DNA of 64,000 nt from Nocardia aurea (GTDB taxonomy: Bacteria; Actinomycetota; Actinomycetes; Mycobacteriales; Mycobacteriaceae). Below, one piece after another: positions 1 to 8,479 of this stretch. The stretch is taken from positions 62,001-126,000 of the forward strand of contig NZ_QCYJ01000170.1 of NCBI RefSeq assembly GCF_003123685.1. The letters are read 5' to 3'. The notes under the pieces are model-generated. The model was not told where the DNA came from. It did not search any database and was given only the letters and a program-made list of their open reading frames with translations. A program made the translations under genes and the position numbers. The first letter of the stretch is position 1, and every line of letters starts with the position of its first letter.

Positions 1-1
1 A

Positions 2-235
2 CTGCTCGGACGTCTCCCGTGGCATACCGAATTCTGGATGGGCGGCGATCAGTTCGAGCGGTGGAAACACACCCATCTCACCGTGGATGTCGTCGAGGGC
101 AGGGGTAGCGGATTCTCTCTGGAAGCACCGGAAGGCGTGCGATTCATCGTGCGCTCCCGATTGCTGACCGACGAGGAGCGAGCGGTTCTCGACGCCGGCC
201 CGCCGCCGCCGACCGGAGCCGAACGGCTCACCTGA
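2..235 (+). CDS. Partial unknown protein, 5' end outside window
   Basis: The frame is open from base 2 to a TGA at 233-235. Residues upstream of the first ATG (base 38), reading LLGRLPWHTEFW, look like genuine protein, so this is most likely the C-terminal 77 residues of a longer gene rather than a 65-residue protein. The visible part is soluble, rich in charged residues, and ends in a short proline stretch. I do not recognise a family. It points toward the conservon but is separated from it by 465 bases, so it is probably not in the same operon. Confidence 0.55.
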   Translation: MLGRLPWHTEFWMGGDQFERWKHTHLTVDVVEGRGSGFSLEAPEGVRFIVRSRLLTDEERAVLDAGPPPPTGAERLT

Positions 236-700
236 AACCCGGCGGTGTTTCCGGATCGCTGCGTTTCCGGATTCGCCGTCCGCCGCGCCGGCCGGCTCGA
301 CGCAGACCGAGTCGGCCGGCCCCGGGGGCTCGGCGAATACTCGTGTTACCCACGAGTAGTATTCGATGCGCAGATCCGTGCCCGGGCGCGCTTGCGCCAC
401 AGCAACCTTCGGCACCCGCCGTCCAACGCCGGTGTTACCGGCGAGTACACTGTCGAGCGGCCGTTTCGGCGAACGTTTTACGTGCGCCTTTACCGGATCG
501 CCGGATGAGGCCCGCGGCGCGAGGTGCTGCGAAAATCCCGCATCCGATGAGAACGTCCTTACCATCTACCTATCGGTAACCTCTCGGCACAGGAAACGTC
601 CCTCTTCCGCCGATCGCTTCCAGCGGCCCCACTACATATCCTTGCGCGCGTTGTCAATTCGAATCGAATCGGTTGAAACCATGCAGCAATTACGGCCGAC
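236..700. other. Intergenic region upstream of the conservon
   Basis: No convincing gene lies here. The open frames present read as arginine- and proline-rich GC shadow. The stretch holds three related GTTACC-N5-GTA elements (listed separately). It is less GC-rich toward its right end (about 560-720), as expected for a promoter of the cvnA gene. I could not assign -35 and -10 boxes with confidence. Confidence 0.6.
338..580. promoter_or_regulatory. Three GTTACC-N5-GTA elements upstream of cvnA
   Basis: GTTACC-CACGA-GTA at 345-358, GTTACC-GGCGA-GTA at 434-447, and the same pattern on the opposite strand (GTTACC-GATAG-GTA) at 567-580. Each contains the dyad TAC-N6-GTA. The first copy lies inside a perfect inverted repeat, TACTCGTG-ttacc-CACGAGTA (338-358). 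Three copies within about 240 bases of a regulatory gene suggest binding sites for one transcription factor. The protein is unknown. Confidence 0.45.
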
Positions 701-3283
701 GTGGGTTATTTTGTTGCAATGTTCAATGCGAGGCCCGGTGTCCGTGCCCGAATACTCGCGATCGCGTTGGTCCCGAGCTTGGTTCTGCTTGTTATTGGTG
801 TGGGTGCCTCCGGCTACCTCGTCGAACGAGGCAGGCACGCGGAGGAGTGGGCGGCCGCGATGCAGGCAACGTCTGTTCCCTCTATCGATTTCGTACGCGC
901 CCTCCAGCTGGAGCGACAGCTCACGATCGCCCGCTTCGCCGGCGACGGGTCCGTGACACCGGCCCTCGCGGCGGCGCGCTCACAACTCGACTCCTCGATC
1001 CGCACCCTGTTCAAAGCTTCGGCCGCGCTGGTCGAACTCGGCCTCGTCGAGGTCCAGTCCGAAGGCGACTACGAGGCGAACACGGGCCTGCTCGAGAACA
1101 TCGCCAAGGCGCGAGTCGGCATCGACGCCGGTGTGATGTCCGCCCTGGACGTCTATCGCATGTACAACCAATTGGGCAATATCGTCACCAGCGGTACCCG
1201 ATTGACCATGGGCAGCGCCCCGGACGCCGAGATCTCGAGCCTGCTGTCCGACTCCAGGGCGGTGCTCTACACGAGCGAATCGCTCTCCCGCGCCAGCGCC
1301 GTCGGCGCGGCGATCGCGTTGAGCGAGGAACCTTTCGCGGTTCCGCTCGAAGATTTCCAGTACGAGATGGGTCTTTACCACACCCAGATCGCCAATCTGG
1401 CCTCCGACAGCGATTTCAGCCAGCGCGAGCGTCTGCAGAAACTCATGCAGAGCCCGGCCTGGCAACAGGTGACGCTCATGGAGAACGCGCTCGTGCAGCG
1501 CAGCGCGGCCGTGGCCAGTGGCGCCAGGACCACCAGCCTGCCGCCACTTCCGATGTCGACGCCGGAGTGGCAGGCGGCGGCCACACAGCTCAACAACGAG
1601 ATCCTCGACGTCTACAACGTCCAGTTCCACAACGCGCACGGCCTCGCCGTGGAAGTCGGCAAGAACAACGCGTCGAACTCGGCGTGGGCGGGCGCGGGCG
1701 TACTTCTCGTCAGCATCCTGGCTTTCGTCATCGCGCTGCTGCTGGCCAACCGGGTCATCCGCAGGCTCAAGCGACTGCGCAACGAGACGCTGACCCTGGC
1801 CAACGAGCGTCTGCCCGACCTGCTGCGCAGGCTGCGCAACGGCGAAACGGTCGATCCGGCGACCGAATCGGGCAACCTCGATTTCGGCACCGACGAAATC
1901 GGCGAAGTGGCCACGGCATTCGAACAGGCCCACAATGCCGCGGTCGAAGGCGCCGTCAACGAGGCACGGACCCGCGAGGGCGTGAAACTGGTCTTCCTCA
2001 ACATCGCCCACCGCAGCCAGATCGTGGTGCACCGGCAGTTGGAGATCCTCGACGAGGCCGAGAACCAGCAGGAGGATCCCGCGCTGCTGGAAACCCTGTT
2101 CCGGCTCGACCATCTCGCCACTCGCGAACGTCGTAACGCCGAGAACCTGATCATCCTCGGCGGCGGCCAGCCGGGCAGGCAGTGGCGCAACCCCGTTCCG
2201 CTGATGGACCTGGTGCGATCCTCGGTCGGTGAAACCCTCGACTACGCGCGGGTTCGCGTGGCGCGGCTGCCCGAGGCGCATATCGTCGGCACCGTCGTGG
2301 CCGACCTCATCCACCTGCTGGCCGAACTCGTCGACAACGCCACCACGTTCTCGCCGCCGCAGTCCAAGGTCGAGATCGCGGGCAACGTGGTCGGCAAGGG
2401 CGTCGTCCTCGAGATCAGCGACCAGGGCATGGGTATGCCCGAGGCGGAGCTGACCAGGGTCAACGACATGCTGCGCAACCCGCCGGATTTCGGTGTCGCC
2501 ACGCTGTCGGCGGATTCCCGGCTCGGTCTGTTCGTGGTCGCGCAGCTGGCGCTGCGCAACGACGTCTCGGTGCGCCTGTCGGAATCCGACTACGGCGGTA
2601 TCCGCGCGATCGTCCTGCTTCCGACCACGCTGCTGGCATCGGGCGGAGCTCCGGGATTGAGCACGCCGTCCGCGGGCCAACTCGATCCGCGCAGGCAGCG
2701 TCACATCACCTCCGCCGCGGATTCCGCGGGTCGACCGGTGGAATCGGAATCCGCGGTACTCACGGCGGCTCCACCCGTCGCGCTGCCCGCGCCGCCGCCC
2801 GCCCCCGTGCAGGCACCGGAGCCCGCCGCGCCGCCGTCCTACGTGCCGCCTTCGTATGTGCCGCAGTCCTACACGCCGCAGGCGCCACCGCAGGCGCCAC
2901 CGCCACCGGTCGAACAGCCTCCGCAGGTGCAGCAGCCCTACGCACCGCAGGCAGCGCCGTCGTACCTGTCGCAGTCCCAGCCGTACGCGCCGCAGGTACA
3001 ACCGCAGGCTCCGCAGGAACAGCACGCGCAGCCGCAGGCTCAACCACTCGGACCGGACGGAAGGCCGGCACTGCCGCGCCGTAACAGGCAGGCCAGTCTC
3101 AACCCCGAGCTGGCGAAAGATCCGACCCCCACCGCCACCCATCAGGTGGTGGAACGTGAACGTTCCGCCGAACAGGCACGAGATTTGATGTCTGCCATCG
3201 AGAATGGAACACGGCAGGGCCGCCGTGCGCAGCTCGCCGACGATCAGGAACAGGAAGGCGATGACCGCTCCCAAAACCGGTGA
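701..3283 (+). CDS. cvnA: Conservon sensor-kinase-like protein (nitrate/nitrite-sensing domain)
   Basis: 860 residues. A membrane helix at about 15-38 is followed by an extracytoplasmic helical domain of the nitrate- and nitrite-sensing (NIT) type. A second helix lies at about 328-348, then a HAMP-like linker and a GHKL ATPase domain (N box ELVDNATTFSPP near 540, G box DQGMGM near 574). The last 180 residues are a Pro/Gln/Tyr-rich low-complexity tail. This is the CvnA component of actinobacterial conservons, membrane proteins thought to pass signals to a Ras-like GTPase; no response regulator is adjacent. The start is GTG at 701 or ATG at 719; neither has a good ribosome site, and TGA at 674 excludes anything earlier. 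It overlaps cvnB by 23 bases. Confidence 0.88.
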   Translation: MGYFVAMFNARPGVRARILAIALVPSLVLLVIGVGASGYLVERGRHAEEWAAAMQATSVPSIDFVRALQLERQLTIARFAGDGSVTPALAAARSQLDSSIRTLFKASAALVELGLVEVQSEGDYEANTGLLENIAKARVGIDAGVMSALDVYRMYNQLGNIVTSGTRLTMGSAPDAEISSLLSDSRAVLYTSESLSRASAVGAAIALSEEPFAVPLEDFQYEMGLYHTQIANLASDSDFSQRERLQKLMQSPAWQQVTLMENALVQRSAAVASGARTTSLPPLPMSTPEWQAAATQLNNEILDVYNVQFHNAHGLAVEVGKNNASNSAWAGAGVLLVSILAFVIALLLANRVIRRLKRLRNETLTLANERLPDLLRRLRNGETVDPATESGNLDFGTDEIGEVATAFEQAHNAAVEGAVNEARTREGVKLVFLNIAHRSQIVVHRQLEILDEAENQQEDPALLETLFRLDHLATRERRNAENLIILGGGQPGRQWRNPVPLMDLVRSSVGETLDYARVRVARLPEAHIVGTVVADLIHLLAELVDNATTFSPPQSKVEIAGNVVGKGVVLEISDQGMGMPEAELTRVNDMLRNPPDFGVATLSADSRLGLFVVAQLALRNDVSVRLSESDYGGIRAIVLLPTTLLASGGAPGLSTPSAGQLDPRRQRHITSAADSAGRPVESESAVLTAAPPVALPAPPPAPVQAPEPAAPPSYVPPSYVPQSYTPQAPPQAPPPPVEQPPQVQQPYAPQAAPSYLSQSQPYAPQVQPQAPQEQHAQPQAQPLGPDGRPALPRRNRQASLNPELAKDPTPTATHQVVERERSAEQARDLMSAIENGTRQGRRAQLADDQEQEGDDRSQNR

Positions 3284-3656
3284 TCTCAACTGGCTACTGG
3301 ACGACCTGGTGGACCGGCTTGCCGGGGTGCGCCACGCCGTGGTGTTGTCCACGGACGGCCTGCTACTCGGCCGCTCGACCAGAATGAGCCGTGACGATGC
3401 CGAACATTTCGCTGCGATGTCCTGCACGCTGTACGGATTGGCGCGCAGCGCCGGCGCCCGATTCGAGGGCGGCGGCGTGCGTCAAGCGGTGATCGAACTC
3501 GATCACGCCGTGCTGTTCGTGACGTCGGCGGGCGCGAACGCCTGCCTCGCGTTGCAGGCATCCGAAACCGCCAACCTCGGCATGGTCGCGTATGAAATGA
3601 ACGTCACGGTTCAACGCGTCGGCACCTATCTGTCCACCCCCGCGCGTCTGACATGA
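3261..3656 (+). CDS. cvnB: Roadblock/LC7-domain protein of the conservon
   Basis: 131 residues, matching the roadblock/LC7 family: alternating helices and strands around LLDDLVDRLAGVRHAVVLS and GANACLALQAS. In conservons this small protein associates with the sensor and acts with the GTPase as a likely regulator of nucleotide state. ATG 3261 is chosen because AGGAAGG lies just upstream (3252-3258) and the protein begins at the usual place for the family. A longer in-frame start at 3204 would only add residues read from inside cvnA. It overlaps the end of cvnA and shares an ATGA with the next gene, so translation is probably coupled. Confidence 0.88.
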   Translation: MTAPKTGDLNWLLDDLVDRLAGVRHAVVLSTDGLLLGRSTRMSRDDAEHFAAMSCTLYGLARSAGARFEGGGVRQAVIELDHAVLFVTSAGANACLALQASETANLGMVAYEMNVTVQRVGTYLSTPARLT

Positions 3657-4027
3657 CACGCCCGGGGGACCAATGGTTCGATGACGCGGCCGGCCCTCTG
3701 GTCCGGCCGTACGCCGTGACGCGGGGCCGCACCATGGGCGCCGGGTATGAACTCGACATCCTCACCCTGGTGATGCTCGCCGACCATGCGCCGATCCTGC
3801 GTCGTACCGAACCCGAGTACGCGCAGATCATTCGGTTGTGCCATGTGCCCCAAGCGGTTGCCGAGGTAGCCGCTACTCTGAAACTCCCCTTGGCAGTGAC
3901 CAAGATCCTCGTCGGTGACCTCATCGGCGAGGGCCAATTGATTTTCCGGTCCCCATTGGTTTCGGAGACCGGAACCAGTGATCTCAACGTATTGCGAGCG
4001 GTTCTGGATGGCATCCGAAAACTATGA
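3653..4027 (+). CDS. cvnC: DUF742 protein of the conservon
   Basis: 124 residues. The sequence matches the DUF742 family, the third member of conservons: a central hydrophobic stretch followed by a winged-helix-like region (CHVPQAVAEVAATLKLPLAV) and the common end LNVLRAVLDGIRKL. Its biochemical role is not established; it is thought to contribute to the membrane-associated signalling complex. It starts in a 4-base ATGA overlap with cvnB and overlaps cvnD by 20 bases. Confidence 0.88.
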   Translation: MTRPGDQWFDDAAGPLVRPYAVTRGRTMGAGYELDILTLVMLADHAPILRRTEPEYAQIIRLCHVPQAVAEVAATLKLPLAVTKILVGDLIGEGQLIFRSPLVSETGTSDLNVLRAVLDGIRKL

Positions 4028-4622
4028 CCCGTCCCGGCAGAATCCGGGACCGGCTCCACACTTGGCAGCATCGGTCAAGATCCTCATTGCCGGCGGCTTC
4101 GGCGTCGGCAAAACGACTATGGTCTCCGCGATCAGCGAGATCGCCCCACTGCGCACCGAAGAACTCATCACCGAGGTGAGCAGCGGGGTCGACGACCTGT
4201 CCGGAGTAGAACAGAAGCACACCACAACGGTGGCGCTGGATTTCGGTCGAATCACCATCGACCGGGATCTCGTTCTGTACCTCTTCGGTACCCCGGGCCA
4301 GGACCGATTCTGGTTCCTGTGGGACGAATTGGCCCGTGGCGCACTCGGTGCGGTCGTACTGGCCGACACTCGGCGATTGAGCAATTCCTTCGCCGCGGTC
4401 GACTTCTTCGAGCGCAGGGGACTCCCGTTCATCGTGGGCGTCAACTGCTTCGACGGTGCTCCGCGCTACACGATCGACGAGGTGCGCGACGCGCTCGACA
4501 TCGATCCGCGCACCCCGGTGTTGTTGTGCGACGCCCGTAACCGGGAGTCGACCAAGAACGTGCTCCTCGTGCTGCTGCAGCATCTGATCGAGCTCGCGGG
4601 ACGCGAACCCGTCTCGACCTGA
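4008..4622 (+). CDS. cvnD: Ras-like GTPase of the conservon
   Basis: 204 residues from ATG 4008. G1 P-loop GGFGVGKTT near residue 29 and G3 FGTPGQDRF are present. The G4 position reads VNCFD rather than NKxD, as is usual for these bacterial MglA/CvnD-type GTPases. Predicted switch protein downstream of CvnA, with CvnB as a possible regulator. An in-frame start at 3978 would add ten residues but gives no family match, so 4008 is preferred. Last gene of the operon, followed immediately by hairpins (4626-4642 and 4657-4690). Confidence 0.9.
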   Translation: MASENYDPSRQNPGPAPHLAASVKILIAGGFGVGKTTMVSAISEIAPLRTEELITEVSSGVDDLSGVEQKHTTTVALDFGRITIDRDLVLYLFGTPGQDRFWFLWDELARGALGAVVLADTRRLSNSFAAVDFFERRGLPFIVGVNCFDGAPRYTIDEVRDALDIDPRTPVLLCDARNRESTKNVLLVLLQHLIELAGREPVST

Positions 4623-4625
4623 GTC

Positions 4626-4690
4626 CCTCACCTTTCGTGAGGCCTCGACCTACGTGCGCACGAGCTCGCCGATATCGGTGAGCTCGTGCG
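4626..4690. terminator. Two hairpins between convergent genes; the second a near-perfect 34-base palindrome
   Basis: CCTCAC-ctttc-GTGAGG occupies 4626-4642. A second palindrome at 4657-4690 has arms CGCACGAGCTC and GAGCTCGTGCG and a self-complementary centre (CCGATATCGG), then TTTCGTCGT. It sits between cvnD and the converging membrane-protein gene, so it probably ends transcription in both directions. Confidence 0.8.
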
Positions 4691-4707
4691 TTTCGTCGTG
4701 TTCCGGG

Positions 4708-5205
4708 TCAGATCTGGTGCAGCCACGAAACGAACAGCAACACACCGCCCGCCGCGAGCGCCAGTGACACCGGCACCGGCCACCACGGTCCGGTCCGGCC
4801 GAGCAAGCGGTTGGCGAGTCCGACCTGGACGGCGCCGAGTCCCGCCAGCAGCACGCCCCACAGCGGCAGCAGGCCGATGCCGAGCGCGGCGTGCACCGCC
4901 CAGGCTCCGCCCAGTGTCGGTCCGCCCCAGGAATTCTCGTGATCGTGTGCGGCGACGAGCGGATAGGCCACGCCCCGCACCAGGGCGACGGTCGCCAGTA
5001 GCGCGGCCAACCACGCGACGAGCCCCGCGGCCGCGCCGAGAGTGCTGTGCAGACGAACCCGTGTCCAGTTGAGTCCGCGCGGGGTGATCCGCGCCCCGAG
5101 CAGACGCCGCGGCACCCGCAATCGCACCGGAACCCGGGCCAGTGAGATCGGTAGCGCCGCCAGACCGTACGCGGCCCAGCGCGACAGGTAGCGAACCGAC
5201 TTCAT
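4708..5205 (-). CDS. Small integral membrane protein, unknown function
   Basis: 165 residues from ATG 5205. After a basic N-terminal third there are about three to four hydrophobic segments (LGAAAGLVAWLAALLATVAL, HAALGIGLLPLWGVLLAGLG, WPVPVSLALAAGGVLLFVSW). I do not recognise a named family. It is the third gene of a probable minus-strand operon HxlR - NUDIX - this gene, 46 bases after the NUDIX gene. The reading is preferred over the overlapping frame because of its clean membrane pattern and good start. Confidence 0.65.
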   Translation of the reverse strand: MKSVRYLSRWAAYGLAALPISLARVPVRLRVPRRLLGARITPRGLNWTRVRLHSTLGAAAGLVAWLAALLATVALVRGVAYPLVAAHDHENSWGGPTLGGAWAVHAALGIGLLPLWGVLLAGLGAVQVGLANRLLGRTGPWWPVPVSLALAAGGVLLFVSWLHQI

Positions 5206-5251
5206 GGAACGACCGTAGCGTGCTTGCCCCGATGTCGTGAGCCGCGCCGGT

Positions 5252-5677
5252 CTAGGACAGGCTGCCCGCCGCGGACAGATCGTCGAAGAGCAATCGGTCG
5301 ACCGGGGGCACCAGCGCGCGATCGGCGTAGGTGAACCACGCGACCTCTTCGATCTCGCTGCTCGCGGCCAGGGTTCCGGAGTACTCGGCGGTGTAGCAAC
5401 TCATCCGTACCACGACGTTGTCGCCGGGGTCGGTGGAGTCGTGTGTCGCCGCCTCGTAGGTGCCGACGTGGATGACGGTCTCCGGGCGCAGCGTGACGGT
5501 GAGTTCCTCATCGATCTCGCGCAGCAGTGTCTGTAGATCGGTTTCCGCGCCTTCGCGTTTGCCGCCGGGAATGTAGAAGATGTCCTTGCCGCGCGGACGC
5601 GCGCACAGGATTCGGCCGTCCTCGATACGCACCCAGGCCACGGTATCGATCAGCCGTGACACGTGTTGCTCCGCCAT
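5252..5677 (-). CDS. NUDIX hydrolase
   Basis: 141 residues. A complete Nudix box is visible: GGKREGAETDLQTLLREIDE followed by EL, fitting G-x5-E-x7-R-E-U-x-E-E. These enzymes cleave nucleoside diphosphates linked to another moiety, with Mg2+ bound by the box glutamates; the substrate cannot be told from the sequence. ATG 5677 gives the normal short N-terminus. It begins nine bases after the HxlR gene and is probably co-transcribed with it. Confidence 0.85.
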   Translation of the reverse strand: MAEQHVSRLIDTVAWVRIEDGRILCARPRGKDIFYIPGGKREGAETDLQTLLREIDEELTVTLRPETVIHVGTYEAATHDSTDPGDNVVVRMSCYTAEYSGTLAASSEIEEVAWFTYADRALVPPVDRLLFDDLSAAGSLS

Positions 5678-5686
5678 CGGCGCAGC

Positions 5687-6181
5687 CTATCGCGACGGTT
5701 TCGCCGGCGCGGCGGCGGGAATCAGCTGGTCGCCCTTGGCTCCGGGACCGTGGACCGCCCGCAGTTCGCGCCCGTGCACCCGCTCACCGCATTCCGAACA
5801 CATCGGTTCGATCCGCGCGGTGTGACCGCAGGTCACGTGCAGCGTTTCCACCGGGGGGCCGTCCGGGGCCGCCCACTCGTCGCCCCATTGACGCATGGCG
5901 GTGACGACCAGCCACAGCGAGCGTCCCTTCGGTGTGAGCCGATAGTCGTAGCGGACCGGATTCGACTGGTAGGGCTTCTTGATCATGATGCCCTCGGCGA
6001 CAAGATGTTCCAGACGCTGGGTGAGGACATTGCGCGCGATGCCGAGCCGGGCGCGGAAGTCGTCGAAGCGGGTGACCCCGAAGAGCGCGTCGCGCACGAT
6101 CAGCAGCGTCCACCACTCGCCCACCACCTCCAGGCATTGGGCAAGGGAGCAGTTCATGTCCTCGAAGCTCGTCCTTCGCAT
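5687..6181 (-). CDS. HxlR-family transcriptional regulator
   Basis: 164 residues from ATG 6181. The HxlR winged-helix core is clear: CSLAQCLEVVGEWWTLLIVRD, then RFDDFRARLGIARNVLTQRL and RYDYRLTPKGRSLW. The C-terminal part has paired cysteines (CGH...CSECGE) that may bind metal. Much longer in-frame extensions exist upstream but run through the divergent gene and are not real. Divergent from the thioesterase/MFS genes across a 54-base region with an inverted repeat, so it probably controls them and itself. Effector unknown. Confidence 0.88.
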   Translation of the reverse strand: MRRTSFEDMNCSLAQCLEVVGEWWTLLIVRDALFGVTRFDDFRARLGIARNVLTQRLEHLVAEGIMIKKPYQSNPVRYDYRLTPKGRSLWLVVTAMRQWGDEWAAPDGPPVETLHVTCGHTARIEPMCSECGERVHGRELRAVHGPGAKGDQLIPAAAPAKPSR

Positions 6182-6191
6182 AGACCCGAGA

Positions 6192-6252
6192 GTAGTCGGT
6201 TGCTTGAAGGAACTCACTACCCTACAGTTCGTCGCATGATGCAACTCACTAC
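6192..6252 (+). promoter_or_regulatory. Operator and leaderless promoter between HxlR gene and thioesterase gene
   Basis: Inverted repeat GTAGTCGGTT (6192-6201) / AACTCACTAC (6211-6220), eight of ten pairs matching. A third AACTCACTAC half-site lies at 6243-6252, 32 bases further on. TTGCTT (6200-6205) and TACAGT (6223-6228), spaced 17 bases, form a good -35/-10 pair. Transcription would start at about 6235, at or beside the ATG at 6236, implying leaderless mRNA. The -35 box lies inside the operator, so a bound HxlR would block it. Confidence 0.65.
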
Positions 6253-7039
6253 GTCGCCCGCGGCGGTGTTCGAACTCGCCGAGGCGGGCGATCAGCGCTG
6301 GCGGGCCCACGTGGACGAGACCTGGCGCGGATGGACCGGACCGCACGGTGGCGTGATCGCCGCGCTGACGATCGAGGTCGCGCGCCGAGCCTGCGGCCTC
6401 GACCTCCCCGTGCGCACCCTCGATCTGCGCTTTCTCGGCCGCCCCGACGACGGCGCACTGACCTTCCGCGCGGTCTCCCGACCGCTGGGTCGCAGTACCC
6501 ACATCGTCGAGGTGCTCGCCGAGCAGCGGGGTGCGTCGGTGGCGTCGGCCTCGATCACCTTCGGCAGGACCGGCACGACCCGGGTTCCCGACCGTCCCGG
6601 CCGCGCGGCGCCGCGGGTACCGCAAGCCGAAGCGTGCCAGCGGTTCCGGATACCGGCGGAGATCGTCGCGGTCGGCGCGCATTTCGATATCAGGCCCGCC
6701 GCCGGGCCGCTGCCGCTGACCGGCGCGGACGACGCGTGGATGACGGCCTGGATCGCGCTGACGCCCGCGATGACGACTGACGCCGCCGCACTGGCGATCC
6801 TCGCCGACGCGCTGCCGCCCGCGATCTTCCCCACACTGACCGCGCCGCTCGCCGTGCCGACCGTCGCGCTGTCGCTGTACCTGCACACCGATTTCGCCGA
6901 GCCCGCCACACCGACGGTCCTGGTGCACGCCGCCAATTCCGGCACCGGCGGCGGATGGTCGGTGGACGACACCGATATCTGGGATGAACGCGGTCGCCTG
7001 CTCGCCAGCGCCCGTCAGAGCCGTCGAGTGCTGGGGTGA
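6236..7039 (+). CDS. Acyl-CoA thioesterase-like protein (hot-dog fold)
   Basis: 267 residues. The N-terminal pattern GWTGPHGGVIAALTIEVARRA and the later MTAWIALTP region match the double hot-dog thioesterase family (TesB-like). Likely hydrolyses an acyl-CoA or acts on a related thioester; substrate unknown. Two tandem ATGs occur at 6236 and 6239. The upstream 573 bases of the same frame are shadow of the HxlR gene. It shares a GTGA overlap with the MFS gene, so the two form one operon. Confidence 0.75.
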   Translation: MMQLTTSPAAVFELAEAGDQRWRAHVDETWRGWTGPHGGVIAALTIEVARRACGLDLPVRTLDLRFLGRPDDGALTFRAVSRPLGRSTHIVEVLAEQRGASVASASITFGRTGTTRVPDRPGRAAPRVPQAEACQRFRIPAEIVAVGAHFDIRPAAGPLPLTGADDAWMTAWIALTPAMTTDAAALAILADALPPAIFPTLTAPLAVPTVALSLYLHTDFAEPATPTVLVHAANSGTGGGWSVDDTDIWDERGRLLASARQSRRVLG

Positions 7040-8466
7040 GCCGGGATATGACGGTGCGGACTTCCGTCGCGTCGCGCCCGGCGACCGACCACCGGGTGGT
7101 CCTTGCCATTGTCTCGATCGGCGTACTGCTGTCGAGCCTGGATCTGTTCATCGTCAACGTCGCGCTGCCCGACATGGCCCGCGATCTCGGCGCGGCCGAC
7201 CTGTCCGGCCTCTCGTGGGTGCTCAACGCCTACGCCATCGTCTTCGCCGCGCTGCTGGTTCCGGCCGGTCGACTCGGCGACAGGGGAAGCAACCGCACCG
7301 TATTCCTGCTCGGCCTCGGCCTTTTCGTCCTCGGCTCGGGTCTGTGCGCGCTGGCGTGGAATGTGCCGTCGCTGGTCGGGTTCCGGGTGGCACAGGCGGT
7401 CGGCGCGGCCATGCTCACCCCGTCCTCGCTCGGTCTGGTGCTCGCGACGACACCCGCCGCGTCGCGGGCGACCGCGGTCAGGCTGTGGGTCGCCTTCGGC
7501 GGCCTCGGCGCCGCGCTCGGCCCGGTGATCGGCGGACTGCTCGTCGAGATCGATTGGCGCTGGGTATTTCTGGTGAACGTGCCGATCGGGCTGGCCGCGA
7601 TCGTGCTCGGTCTGCGTAAACTGCCCGATTCGCGCGGTGACGGCGGGCCGCTGCCGGATATGGTCGGCGCGCTGCTGCTGATCGGCGCGATCGCGACGAT
7701 GATCCTGGCGCTGGTCAAAGGCCACGACTGGGGCTGGACGTCGCCGGGAGTGTTGCTCGCGTTCGCGGCGGCGGTGGTCTTCGGTGTCGGATTCGTCGTC
7801 TCCTCGGCGCGCCACCACAGCCCGATACTCGATCCGGCGTTGCTACGTGCGCCGAATTTCACGCTGATGGCGACCAACGGGGTGTTCTTCCAGGTGGCGT
7901 TCGCGGGCATGCTGCTGTCGATCGTGCTGTGGGCCCAGAACGTCTGGGAGTGGTCGGCGCTGCGCACCGGTCTCGCCATCGCGCCCGGACCACTGGTCGT
8001 GCCGATCGTCGCGATCCTGGCCGGACGGCTCATCGCCAGGGTCGGCGCGGGACCGGTCGTCGCGGCGGGCGGAGCGGCTTTCGCGGCCGGACTGCTGTGG
8101 TGGGCGTCCGCGATCACGCTCGAACCGGATTACGCGGGCGGAATACTCGGCGGCATGCTCGTCACCGGTCTCGGTGTCGGGCTCACCCTGCCCACCGCGT
8201 TCGCCGCGGGCACGGCGGGTCTGCCTCCGCAGCGTTTCGCCACCGGCTCGGCGGTGCTGAGCGCGGCACGCCAGATCGGCCTTGCCGTCGGTGTCGCGGT
8301 GGTCGTCGCCACGCTCGGCTCCCCCGTCGGCCCGCACGAAACCCTCGAGGCCTTCCAGCGCACCTGGTATGTGACGGCGGCGATCGCGGTACTGGCGGGA
8401 TTGATCGGACTCGGTACCCGTAAGCCGCGTGTGATCGCCGCCCAGCCGGACCCGGAGGTCGCCTGA
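7036..8466 (+). CDS. MFS drug exporter, DHA2 (14-helix) type
   Basis: 476 residues with many hydrophobic segments. The first helix region LLSSLDLFIVNVALPDMARDL and the motif PAGRLGDRGSNRTVF (motif A-like) identify the DHA2/EmrB-QacA group of proton-driven multidrug antiporters. GTG 7036 overlaps the previous stop; ATG 7048 is an alternative. Likely HxlR-controlled together with the thioesterase. The pairing suggests export of a toxic or acyl-containing compound, which is inference. Confidence 0.87.
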   Translation: MSRDMTVRTSVASRPATDHRVVLAIVSIGVLLSSLDLFIVNVALPDMARDLGAADLSGLSWVLNAYAIVFAALLVPAGRLGDRGSNRTVFLLGLGLFVLGSGLCALAWNVPSLVGFRVAQAVGAAMLTPSSLGLVLATTPAASRATAVRLWVAFGGLGAALGPVIGGLLVEIDWRWVFLVNVPIGLAAIVLGLRKLPDSRGDGGPLPDMVGALLLIGAIATMILALVKGHDWGWTSPGVLLAFAAAVVFGVGFVVSSARHHSPILDPALLRAPNFTLMATNGVFFQVAFAGMLLSIVLWAQNVWEWSALRTGLAIAPGPLVVPIVAILAGRLIARVGAGPVVAAGGAAFAAGLLWWASAITLEPDYAGGILGGMLVTGLGVGLTLPTAFAAGTAGLPPQRFATGSAVLSAARQIGLAVGVAVVVATLGSPVGPHETLEAFQRTWYVTAAIAVLAGLIGLGTRKPRVIAAQPDPEVA

Positions 8467-8479
8467 ATCGCCCCCCGTC

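Noticed and set aside
245..956. Several short frames in the region before cvnA
   Set aside because: No ribosome sites, no family similarity, and overlapping one another in several frames.
2820..3060. Tandem repeat in the Pro/Gln/Tyr-rich tail of CvnA as a mobile or phase-variable repeat
   Set aside because: The units are irregular at DNA level (PPSYVPPSYVPQSYTPQ-like), and such low-complexity tails are usual in CvnA-type proteins.
980..3427. An 815-codon open frame antisense to the conservon kinase
   Set aside because: High-GC third-position bias leaves long open antisense frames. The sequence is Arg/Gln/His-rich with no domain, and the plus strand has clear family motifs and chained starts.
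5663..6235. Long N-terminal extension of the thioesterase gene (458-codon reading)
   Set aside because: The extension is the shadow of the HxlR gene on the other strand. Family homology, the promoter and tandem ATGs support a start at 6236.
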